A stretch of DNA of 64,000 nucleotides from Haloprofundus salinisoli (GTDB lineage: Archaea; Halobacteriota; Halobacteria; Halobacteriales; Haloferacaceae). Location: positions 744,001 to 808,000 of the forward strand of contig NZ_CP083663.1 of NCBI RefSeq assembly GCF_020097815.1, in the 5' to 3' direction. The translations under genes and the position numbers were made by a program. Shown in pieces: positions 55,938 through 63,035 of the stretch. Numbering within the stretch: the first letter of the stretch is position 1; each line of letters starts with the position of its first letter. The notes beneath the pieces are model-generated. The model was not told where the DNA came from, did not search any database, and saw only the letters and a list, made by a program, of their open reading frames with translations.

Positions 55938-56142
55938 GTATGTCGTCTCCCGAACCCGGTTGGTATCGAGACTGCGGCGACGCACACCGTCGACGAGTCA
56001 AGTTCGTCAGTGACCAGAGCATCGAGCGTCGATCGTGACACACGTGTCAACTCTCCCCAGTCGAAAATCGACAGACTGCGTGACGAAGTCGGTTATTTTA
56101 CCTATCATGAAACTTATCACTGATGTCGATACTACTGACTGT

Positions 56143-56667
56143 ATGCAACGTCGCCGCTTCTGTGCCCTCCTCGGAACGGTCGCCGTCGGCGGAACCGCCG
56201 GGTGCGCCGGTCGACTGCCGGAGTTCCGCAAGAACGCCCAGTTTCCACCCGCCGCCCACGACGTGGAGTTCGACGCGAGACTCGACGGCAGTCCGACCGA
56301 ACGGGTCGACGTCGGCTCTCGGTTCGGCGTCCTCCGCCCGGCGAACAACGGACCGCACGGACTCAACGTCTGGAACGACGGCCCGCCCCGCGAGATAACC
56401 GTCGCCGTCTACCGAAACACGCTCCGAGCGCACGAGACGTTCGAGCGGACGTTCGAGTTGGCCGCCGACGAGTACGTCGCGCTGACGCTGCACCGTCCGG
56501 CGAACTACACCACCGTCGTCGACATCGAGGACGCGTCGGCCGCGACGGTCGGCGTCGACCGGTCGAACTTCGACTGCAACGAGTCGGTGACGACCGTCGC
56601 CGTCCGCGAAGGCGGGCGGCTGGAGTGTTCGTCGTGGTCGACGACGATGGGATGCGGCCCCTTCTAG
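56143..56667 (+). CDS. Tat-exported lipoprotein of unknown function
   Basis: A 174-residue protein. The N-terminus MQRRRFCALLGTVAVGGTAG combines a Tat-like RRRF and a lipobox with the lipid-modified Cys in GTAGCAG, so it is a Tat lipoprotein as usual in haloarchaea. The mature part is beta-rich (ITVAVYRNTLRAHETFERTF; EYVALTLHRPANYTTVVDIE) with three C-terminal cysteines. The ATG at 56143 has CTTATC at 56113-56118, about 27 bases upstream. The function is unknown. Confidence 0.82.
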   Translation: MQRRRFCALLGTVAVGGTAGCAGRLPEFRKNAQFPPAAHDVEFDARLDGSPTERVDVGSRFGVLRPANNGPHGLNVWNDGPPREITVAVYRNTLRAHETFERTFELAADEYVALTLHRPANYTTVVDIEDASAATVGVDRSNFDCNESVTTVAVREGGRLECSSWSTTMGCGPF

Positions 56668-56720
56668 TCGGGCGAAGTGAAACACCGAAGTGAGTCGACG
56701 GCGAACCTCGGTCCGTCACC

Positions 56721-57035
56721 GTGAGCGAGTTCGTCGTCGAAGTGAAGCCGTCGGCGCGGCGGACCAACGGCGCGGTCGGTGCCGCCGTCGTCCGCCGCGG
56801 GACCCGTCGCCGTTTCGGAACGCGTGCCGACGCCGAGTCGTGGGCGGCGTCGCTCTCCGGCGGGGGCGAGCCTCGCGTCTGGGTTCGACTGGCCGACCCG
56901 CGAGACGACTCCGCCGTCGACGCATATCTCGTCGGCCGTCGCGAACGAGTCGCGCTCGACGGCGCGTACGACAAGCGCCGACGCCGGCTCCGCGGCGGGA
57001 CCGAGAGTGAACAGTCCGGCTTCGACCGGTTCTGA
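56721..57035 (+). CDS. Small hypothetical haloarchaeal protein
   Basis: A 104-residue protein starting with GTG (VSEFVVEVKPSARRTNGAVG). It is Arg-rich with RRRFGTRADAESWAASLS and DAYLVGRRERVALDG. No domain is recognised. It ends 6 bases before the converging AI-2E-type gene. The clean codon use and conserved-looking start suggest a real gene. Confidence 0.65.
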   Translation: MSEFVVEVKPSARRTNGAVGAAVVRRGTRRRFGTRADAESWAASLSGGGEPRVWVRLADPRDDSAVDAYLVGRRERVALDGAYDKRRRRLRGGTESEQSGFDRF

Positions 57036-57041
57036 CCGGGG

Positions 57042-58049
57042 TCAGTCGCCGCCGACCGGCAGCTGGTCAGCGCCGGCGTACTCGCGGACGTACACGTCGA
57101 CGAGCGTTTTCAGCACGCCGAGGATGATGGGGCCGAAGAAGATACCCATGAACCCGAACGCCGCGACGCCGCCGAAGATACCGACGACGAACAGACCGGG
57201 GTTGAGATGCGCTTCCCGCCCGCCGATGACGGGACGAAGGTAGTTGTCCGAGAGGCTGACGACGACGGCCCCGTAGACGAACAGAACGCCCGCCGAGACG
57301 TATCGGCCGGTGAGTCCGAGATAGACGGCCGCCGGAAACCAGACGATGGACGCGCCGATGAGCGGCAGAAGCGAGAGCAGAACCGTGAAGACGGTCCAGA
57401 AGATGGCGCTCGGAAAGCCGACGATGACGAATCCGATGCCCGTGAGGATTCCCTGCACGATGGCGACGAGGACGTTGCCGACCAGCACCGCCCACATGAG
57501 TCGGTCGATACGAGCGTGGAGTTCGTCCTGTATCGGCGACGGCAGCGGAATCGCTCGCCGAATCCACGCGACGAGCGCCGTTCCGTCGGTCAATAGATAG
57601 TAGAGCAGAAACAGCAGGACTGTGAGGCCGATGACCGCGTTCGAGAGGCCACCGAAAACGTCGACGACGCTGCCGACGAGCGTCGACCCGCTTCCCTCTG
57701 CGGACCCGAACAGTGCTTCGACGGAGAGACCCATCTGGGCGAGCTCACCGAACGGCGTCGACCCCGACAGCAGGTCGCGGACGGCGGTGACGACGGAGCG
57801 AGCCTCCTGGAGGACGACTTGCACGACGAGGGCGATGGGGAGCAGAACGGCCAGCGTCGAGACCACGATGAGCGCCGCGGCGGCGATTCGAGACCCGATT
57901 CGCGGTTCGAGCCGTCGGTGAACCGGCTTCAACACGTAGGCGAGAAGGACCGCCGCGAGGATGTACTGAAGAAACGGAAACAGCAGTAGTGCGGAGAGTA
58001 CGCCGACGATCCCTATCGCGAACAGGAGAAACGCGCGGTCGCGCTGCAT
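57042..58049 (-). CDS. AI-2E-family transporter-like membrane protein
   Basis: A 335-residue protein with about eight helices. The N-terminal FLLFAIGIVGVLSALLLFPF, and LAYVLKPVHRRLEPRIGSRI, plus the C-terminal GVLFVYGAVVVSLSDNYLRP and PGLFVVGIFGGVAAFGFMGI, FFGPIILGVLKTLVDVY, are characteristic. Members export varied solutes or Na+. AI-2 itself is doubtful in archaea. The ATG at 58049 has a GATAAAT box about 27 bases upstream. Confidence 0.9.
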   Translation of the reverse strand: MQRDRAFLLFAIGIVGVLSALLLFPFLQYILAAVLLAYVLKPVHRRLEPRIGSRIAAAALIVVSTLAVLLPIALVVQVVLQEARSVVTAVRDLLSGSTPFGELAQMGLSVEALFGSAEGSGSTLVGSVVDVFGGLSNAVIGLTVLLFLLYYLLTDGTALVAWIRRAIPLPSPIQDELHARIDRLMWAVLVGNVLVAIVQGILTGIGFVIVGFPSAIFWTVFTVLLSLLPLIGASIVWFPAAVYLGLTGRYVSAGVLFVYGAVVVSLSDNYLRPVIGGREAHLNPGLFVVGIFGGVAAFGFMGIFFGPIILGVLKTLVDVYVREYAGADQLPVGGD

Positions 58050-58171
58050 ACCTCTTCTAAGGGGCGACGACCGGATAAATCGGGAGGCTCGCACCGAAAC
58101 GGGCGTCTCGGGGAGACGACGGTGACGGTGAGAGCCGCCGCGGCTTCACGCCGAGGTGCGACCGCCCCGAC

Positions 58172-58645
58172 TCACTCGGTGCGGTCGTCTCGTGAGACGT
58201 TTTCCGGCGACGACTCGCCGTGCTCGCCGCTTCTGAGCAGGTGTGCGAGTCTTCGTTCGAACTGCTCGTCGCTCAGTTCGCCGTCGGCGTAGCGCATCTG
58301 GAGGGCGGCGATCGGGTCCAGTTCCGGCGACCGGTCGCTCACACTCGGACGGGAGGCGACGGCGGAGACGCTACGGAGTACCTCGCGTGCAATCGAACAG
58401 GTTGCCGTGAGACCGACGAGGCCGAACAGCAGTACTCCCCACGCCGAGACCATCCCGTCGGGGACCGTGAGCAGGAACGCCAGCGAGTCGAGCGTCCGTT
58501 CGACGACTCCTTCATGGAGCAGCCCGGCGAGAAGATAGGACGCAGCCGAGAGGACCAACTCGACGCTCAGTACGAGTGCGAGGAGCGCGACGATAGCTTG
58601 CGACGTCGACTCCGAGCGTGTTCGACTGCCGACTGACCTTCGCAT
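58172..58645 (-). CDS. Two-helix membrane protein with SHOCT domain
   Basis: A 157-residue protein. Two helices (AIVALLALVLSVELVLSAAS; MVSAWGVLLFGLVGLTATCS) are followed by a C-terminal SHOCT motif DPIAALQMRYADGELSDEQF, ERRLAHLLRSG. SHOCT domains mark many haloarchaeal membrane proteins and may mediate oligomerisation. Function is unknown. It lies upstream of the AI-2E-type gene on the same strand, 122 bases away. Confidence 0.82.
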   Translation of the reverse strand: MRRSVGSRTRSESTSQAIVALLALVLSVELVLSAASYLLAGLLHEGVVERTLDSLAFLLTVPDGMVSAWGVLLFGLVGLTATCSIAREVLRSVSAVASRPSVSDRSPELDPIAALQMRYADGELSDEQFERRLAHLLRSGEHGESSPENVSRDDRTE

Positions 58646-58797
58646 GTCTCACTGTTTCAAAGGAAGACAGTATGTAAGTTTCCGTGTCCGTCCGTACTAA
58701 AGCCGGTGTCGACGACCGCCACCGCGTCCGCGATGGTGGGTGAGGGCGGTCTCGTCGCGGCGAATCGATATACGTCTGTGCGTTGCGAACTCAGTCG

Positions 58798-59031
58798 ATG
58801 GGAGACTCCGATACCGAACCGGTCGCGGTACCGCGCCAAGTGCACTGCGAACTCAAGACGCTCCGTCAGATGGGAACCCACGAATTGCTCTCCGAGGAAG
58901 TGCTCGACGGCTTGGAGACGTACAACTTCGGGACCGCCCGACAGTGGGTTATCGAGAATCCGGAGGCGTACGTGCAGGCGGTGTACCACGGCACGAGAGA
59001 CGAGACGGTGGCCGACACGCCCTCCGAGTAG
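58798..59031 (+). CDS. Small hypothetical protein
   Basis: A 77-residue protein (MGDSDTEPVAVPRQVHCELK, TLRQMGTHELLSEEVLDGLE and AYVQAVYHGTRDETVADTPS). It is acidic and soluble with a single Cys, and resembles no family I recognise. The ATG at 58798 is preferred over an in-frame TTG at 58783. It lies upstream of Mn catalase on the same strand, 170 bases away. Confidence 0.6.
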   Translation: MGDSDTEPVAVPRQVHCELKTLRQMGTHELLSEEVLDGLETYNFGTARQWVIENPEAYVQAVYHGTRDETVADTPSE

Positions 59032-59201
59032 TCGCGTCCGCTCGTCGCCGAACGCGCGAGTTCTCTCCGGGTCCTCAGTGAGCGGACACACTCGAAACGC
59101 GGACGCTCAATTCATCTGTACTTAGTTGGACGGTTGTAACTCGCCTGTGTCGTGTATTGTCTTTATGTGCAAAACGCCTGCGATATTCAACGGTGAAGTA
59201 A

Positions 59202-60095
59202 ATGTTTTACCACGAAGGAGACCAACTGCAGTACCCAGTCGAAGTCGAAGAGCCGGACCCGATATTCGCGAAGATGCTCCAGGAGGGCATCGGAGGCGTC
59301 GAAGGCGAGCTCCGGGTCGCGCTCCAGTACATGGCGCAGGCGATGGGACTGCCGAAGACGGAGGAGTTCAAACCGTATCGCCGGGCGCTCATCGACACCG
59401 CCGCCGAGGAGTTCGGCCACGTCGAGATGTACGTCACCGCCGTTCACAAGAACTTGCAGGGCGCGCCGGTCCAACTGAAAGAGGAGGTGCTGGGCGGGAG
59501 GGACTACGCGACGCTCGCCGGACTCCAACCGAGACAGTTCCTCTCCGGCGGACTGAACCCGCAGTTCGTCGACGCCAACGGCGCACCGTTCAACGGTAAC
59601 TACGTCGTCGCGAGCGGCAATCTCGCGGCCGACCTCCAGTCGAACATCGCCGCCGAGTCGACGGGACGGCAGCTCGCCTGCCGACTGTACGAGATGACCG
59701 ACGACCCGGGGATGAAAGACATGTTCTCGTACCTCATCGCGCGCGACACGATGCACCAGAACCAGTGGACGCAGATGCTGAAGGACCTCGGTGACCCCGA
59801 CGACCCCTACGACGTGCTTCCGATTCCCGACAGCTTCCCGGACGAGGCGGAGAACCAGGAGTACAACTACGCGTTCATGTCCACGGACATCGAGGAGCAG
59901 TCGAACCCCGACGAACCGTGGACGACCGGCACGTCGCCGGACGACGAGGGAGAGTTCTCCTTCTTCAACCAACAGGATCTCGACGGATACGAACCGGACG
60001 TCGAGGAGTCGAAGCCGGAGACGTACAACAGCCCGATACCGGACGGCGAAGACGCCCTCGTCGGCGACGAGGACGACTCGAAGGACGGGAAGTGA
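59202..60095 (+). CDS. Manganese catalase
   Basis: A 297-residue di-manganese catalase that splits hydrogen peroxide. The metal-binding helices are visible: GVEGELRVALQYMAQAMGL, TAAEEFGHVEMYVTAVHKNL, NIAAESTGRQLACRLYEMTD and LIARDTMHQNQWTQMLKDL provide the Glu/His ligands. A long acidic tail (residues about 235-297) follows, longer than in bacterial forms. GGTGAAG at 59191 lies 5 bases before the ATG, with CTTTATG at 59160-59166 as a TATA-like box. Confidence 0.93.
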   Translation: MFYHEGDQLQYPVEVEEPDPIFAKMLQEGIGGVEGELRVALQYMAQAMGLPKTEEFKPYRRALIDTAAEEFGHVEMYVTAVHKNLQGAPVQLKEEVLGGRDYATLAGLQPRQFLSGGLNPQFVDANGAPFNGNYVVASGNLAADLQSNIAAESTGRQLACRLYEMTDDPGMKDMFSYLIARDTMHQNQWTQMLKDLGDPDDPYDVLPIPDSFPDEAENQEYNYAFMSTDIEEQSNPDEPWTTGTSPDDEGEFSFFNQQDLDGYEPDVEESKPETYNSPIPDGEDALVGDEDDSKDGK

Positions 60096-60117
60096 ACCGT
60101 GAGGGAGTGTTCACGCG

Positions 60118-60996
60118 ATGACTTCGACTGAAGAGCGTCGTCGCCGGCGTTCCCGAAAGCGTCGGCGCGCCCCGACGTCGCGGCGCGGCTTCCTCGTACT
60201 GGCCGGGGTGACGGCCGGAGTGGGGCTCCCGGCCGGAACCGCCGGCGGAAGCGAAAGCGACCGACGCAGCCGGCAGCTGGTCGTCGCTGCGAGTCCGGCG
60301 CAGCGCGAGACGGCGCGCGACGCAGTCGCTCGATTCCGTGAGAGCGATCCGAGCGTCGGCGTCTCGTTTCGCGTCGCGGAGACGACCGAGGGTTTCCGAC
60401 GATTCGCCGCCGGCGACGCCGATGTTCTCGCCGCCAGTCGACCGATTCTCCCCGCAGAACGGACGCGGGTGGTCGAAAACGGCGTCGCGTACGCGAATCG
60501 GGAGATTCCGACGAACAGGATGGTGTTACACCAGCCGGAGTCGACGTGGTGCGAGTGTCTGTCGCCGGGGCGAATCGCCGAGGCGTGGAGCGGCGATGGA
60601 CCGGTCGAGACGTGGGCGGAGGCCGCACCCGAGGATGCGGCGGGTTCGGTGACGTTCGGCCCGGAGTACGACAGCGACGAGAACGGCGGGAGCCGCCGAC
60701 GCGCACCGCCGACTCCGGACGGGACGATGCTCGTCCGCGGCGTCCGCGAGTTCCAGTACGCCTCCGGGTTCGGCGGCGTCGGGTACTACGAATCGGACAG
60801 CGAACATCTCGCGAGCGCGTCCGCCGCGAGTGACGACGCGGCCTCGGAAACGCCGCTCGTCCGACTCTCGTTCCTCTACGTCGACCGCGATTCGCTCGAA
60901 GAATTGGCGGCGGAGGAACTGATTCGGGCGTACTCCCGCCGGAGCGCGGAGCGGGTGGGCCGGACGACCTACTACGAGAATCCGATCGGCGGGTAG
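60118..60996 (+). CDS. Tat-exported periplasmic-binding-protein-like protein (PstS-type)
   Basis: A 292-residue protein. An unusually Arg-rich lead (about 20 residues, RRRSRKRRRAPTSRRG) precedes the Tat motif SRRGFLVLAGVTAGVG. The mature part resembles the PBP type II fold of PstS phosphate-binding proteins: LVVAASPAQRETARDAVARF, GDADVLAASRPILPAERTRV and GVGYYESDSEHL. It has no permease partner in the window. It is 22 bases after Mn catalase, so the two may be co-transcribed. Confidence 0.8.
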   Translation: MTSTEERRRRRSRKRRRAPTSRRGFLVLAGVTAGVGLPAGTAGGSESDRRSRQLVVAASPAQRETARDAVARFRESDPSVGVSFRVAETTEGFRRFAAGDADVLAASRPILPAERTRVVENGVAYANREIPTNRMVLHQPESTWCECLSPGRIAEAWSGDGPVETWAEAAPEDAAGSVTFGPEYDSDENGGSRRRAPPTPDGTMLVRGVREFQYASGFGGVGYYESDSEHLASASAASDDAASETPLVRLSFLYVDRDSLEELAAEELIRAYSRRSAERVGRTTYYENPIGG

Positions 60997-61043
60997 CGGT
61001 CGAGACTGTCTCACCCGTCTCCATTTTTACTGGAGTATTCGAC

Positions 61044-61185
61044 GCGCCGAGAGAGATCTGAACCACGGTCGTTCCGCTCGCGTTCGTTTGCTCCACTCCC
61101 TAACTCGAATCTCTCGACCGACGTTTACCTCGTTGAGCCTCGCAGCGCGATGAAACGCGCCGCTCGGAGTGCAACGATCCGAAAA
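61044..61185. repeat. Tandem unit 1 carrying a copy of the tRNA-Ser 3' end
   Basis: This 142 bp unit begins GCGCCGAGAGAGATCTGAAC, a degenerate copy of the tRNA-Ser 3' end (the tRNA reads GCGCCGAGGGAGAGATTTG there on the plus strand). It ends with a block GCGCGATGAAACGCGCCGCT followed by CGAAAA, shared with unit 2. No gene is present. Confidence 0.75.
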
Positions 61186-61329
61186 GCGCCGAGCGAGAGA
61201 TCTGAACTACGCGGACTTCGCTCCCGCCGGTCGCTCGTCCTCTCGTTCAAATCTCTCGTCGGGCGGGTACACAGAACCGAGCCTCGCGGCGCGATGAAAC
61301 GCGCCGCTCGGAGTGTGAGTCTCTGAAAA
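61186..61329. repeat. Tandem unit 2 carrying a copy of the tRNA-Ser 3' end
   Basis: This 144 bp unit begins with a 22-base copy of the tRNA-Ser 3' end (two differences). It has an inverted repeat CGAGAGATCTGAAC / GTTCAAATCTCTCG (61194-61207, 61245-61258, one mismatch), resembling T-arm sequence in both directions, and a perfect 8 bp hairpin GCGGCGCG-ATGAAA-CGCGCCGC at 61286-61307. It directly abuts the tRNA gene. Confidence 0.75.
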
Positions 61330-61330
61330 G

Positions 61331-61415
61331 CGCCGAGGGAGAGATTTGAACTCCCGAGTCCGAACGGACAGTAGATTTCGAATCTACCGCCTTGGCCAGG
61401 CTAGGCTACCTCGGC
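61331..61415 (-). tRNA. tRNA-Ser (anticodon CGA)
   Basis: On the minus strand, the acceptor stem is GCCGAGG/CCTCGGC. The anticodon arm reads GTAGA-TTCGAAA-TCTAC with anticodon CGA. The long variable arm TGTCCGTTCGGACTCG marks a class II tRNA, and the T-arm is GGGAG-TTCAAAT-CTCTC. The discriminator is G and CCA is not encoded. Length is 85 nt with no intron. It reads UCG codons. Confidence 0.96.
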
Positions 61416-61542
61416 TTCCGTTCCTACAATCGCCCGCCCTCGTTTAATCGGTTTCGATTTCTCCGAACCGATTCGACAGTGTCAGTGACACTCACAGAGG
61501 GGCCAATGGGTCTAAGTTCTCCGAGAACGCCTGTCGGGATAC

Positions 61543-62505
61543 ATGGATATCTCCGAAGCGAGTACCGCCTGTGACCAGGTCCTCGACACGGTGAAAGGTG
61601 CGGTCATCGCAGACGACGAGTTCTTCGAGCGAATCATGCTCGGCGTGCTCGCCCGCGGCCACGTCCTCCTCGAAGACGTCCCCGGCACCGGCAAGACGCT
61701 CACCGCCCGCAGCATCGCACAGGCGCTCGGCCTCAGTTTCTCCCGCGTGCAGTTCACGCCCGACCTGCTCCCCTCGGACGTCACCGGGACGAACATCTTC
61801 AACGAGCAGGACCGCAGTTTCGAGTTCTCCGAAGGCCCCATCTTCGCCAACATCGTCCTCGCCGACGAGATCAACCGCGCGCCGCCGAAGACGCAGGCCG
61901 CGCTCCTCGAAGCGATGGAGGAGGGACAGGTGACCGTCGACGGCGAAACCCACCAGTTGCCCAAGCCCTTCTTCGTCATCGCGACGCAGAACCCCGTCGA
62001 ACAGGAGGGGACGTTCCCGCTCCCCGAGGCGCAGGTCGACCGCTTCTCGGTGAAGACCGCCATCGGCTACCCCGAACTCGACGGCGAGGTCGAACTGCTG
62101 CGCCGTCGCGCCGGCCGCGACACCCGCAGTCCGACCGTCGAGCGGGTGCTCTCATCCGACGAGGTGCTGGCGATGCGGGCGACGCCCGAACGCGTCCGCG
62201 TCCACGACGACCTGTTGCAGTACATGGCCGAACTGACGCAGGCGACCCGCAACGACCGCCGCGTCGCCGTCGGCGTCTCCCCGCGCGGCACCCAGCGGAT
62301 GTTCGAGGCGACCCGCGCCCGCGCCGTCTACGCCGGCCGCGAGTTCGTCACGCCCGACGACGTCAAGCGCGTCAGTCATCCGGTGTTGGCCCATCGTCTC
62401 GTGCTCACGCCGGACGCGAAAGTCTCCGACGTGGACAAAGGCGACGTCGTCGACGACGTGCTCAACTCCGTCGACGTGCCGACCGTCGACTTCGAAAAGC
62501 GGTAG
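61543..62505 (+). CDS. MoxR-family AAA+ ATPase
   Basis: A 320-residue AAA+ protein. Walker A EDVPGTGKTLTARSIAQALG is near residue 45, Walker B NIVLADEINRAPPKTQAALL near 105, with QNPVEQEGTFPLPEAQVDRF as sensor 1/arginine finger. MoxR ATPases work as chaperones, often with DUF58 and von Willebrand proteins. The DUF58 gene lies nearby on the opposite strand. Confidence 0.93.
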   Translation: MDISEASTACDQVLDTVKGAVIADDEFFERIMLGVLARGHVLLEDVPGTGKTLTARSIAQALGLSFSRVQFTPDLLPSDVTGTNIFNEQDRSFEFSEGPIFANIVLADEINRAPPKTQAALLEAMEEGQVTVDGETHQLPKPFFVIATQNPVEQEGTFPLPEAQVDRFSVKTAIGYPELDGEVELLRRRAGRDTRSPTVERVLSSDEVLAMRATPERVRVHDDLLQYMAELTQATRNDRRVAVGVSPRGTQRMFEATRARAVYAGREFVTPDDVKRVSHPVLAHRLVLTPDAKVSDVDKGDVVDDVLNSVDVPTVDFEKR

Positions 62506-62537
62506 CGCGCGCCGTCGGTCCGATTCGATTCGTTATC

Positions 62538-63035
62538 TCAGTCGCGCAGCGCCGCCACGAGCGCGACCACGCCCAACAGCAGGAACACGAGCGCCGTCAC
62601 CGGTTGCCCGCCGCCGGCGGCTCGGTACGCGCCGTAGCCCAAGACGGTGGCGACGATACCGACCGAGAGCGTCGACGCCGCGTGAACGAGTTCCGCCCGG
62701 TTCGTGTCCGTCTCCCGACCCAGCTGCTCACCGATACCGATGGCGTTCTCGCCGACGTCCCACGCGAACACGGCCGCGAGCAGTCCGACGAGCAGCAGCT
62801 CGGGACCCGACCCCGCGACACCGCCGAAGACGACGGCCGCGAACAGCGCGACCCCGCCGGTGGTCACCGCCCGACGCCCGCCGACGAGCAACCCGACCGC
62901 GAGGACGACGACGCCGACGGCCGCCGCCGACAACGCCGTCGTCGAACTCAGCGCCGCCGCGACGAGACAGACGCCCGCGCCGACCATCGAGAGCGAGACG
63001 CTCAAAAGCGCCGGCTTCCGCGTGACTTCGCTCAC
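62538..63035 (-). CDS. DUF7519-type membrane protein
   Basis: A 165-residue protein with about five helices (ALLSVSLSMVGAGVCLVAAA; ALSAAAVGVVVLAVGLLVGG; VALFAAVVFGGVAGS; AVFAWDVGENAIGIG; VTALVFLLLGVVALVAAL). It resembles the small membrane protein commonly linked to DUF58/MoxR loci in haloarchaea. Its GTG at 63035 overlaps the DUF58 stop by 4 bases (GTGA), so it is coupled to that gene. A longer in-frame reading is antisense noise. Confidence 0.8.
   Translation of the reverse strand: MSEVTRKPALLSVSLSMVGAGVCLVAAALSSTTALSAAAVGVVVLAVGLLVGGRRAVTTGGVALFAAVVFGGVAGSGPELLLVGLLAAVFAWDVGENAIGIGEQLGRETDTNRAELVHAASTLSVGIVATVLGYGAYRAAGGGQPVTALVFLLLGVVALVAALRD

Noticed and set aside
61190-61260. A second tRNA gene in the tandem unit
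   Set aside because: T-arm-like sequence is present in both directions, but no anticodon or D-arm, so no cloverleaf.
61044-61329. A CRISPR array
   Set aside because: There are only two units of about 143 bp with diverged interiors and no uniform short repeats or spacers; the similarity is to the tRNA end.
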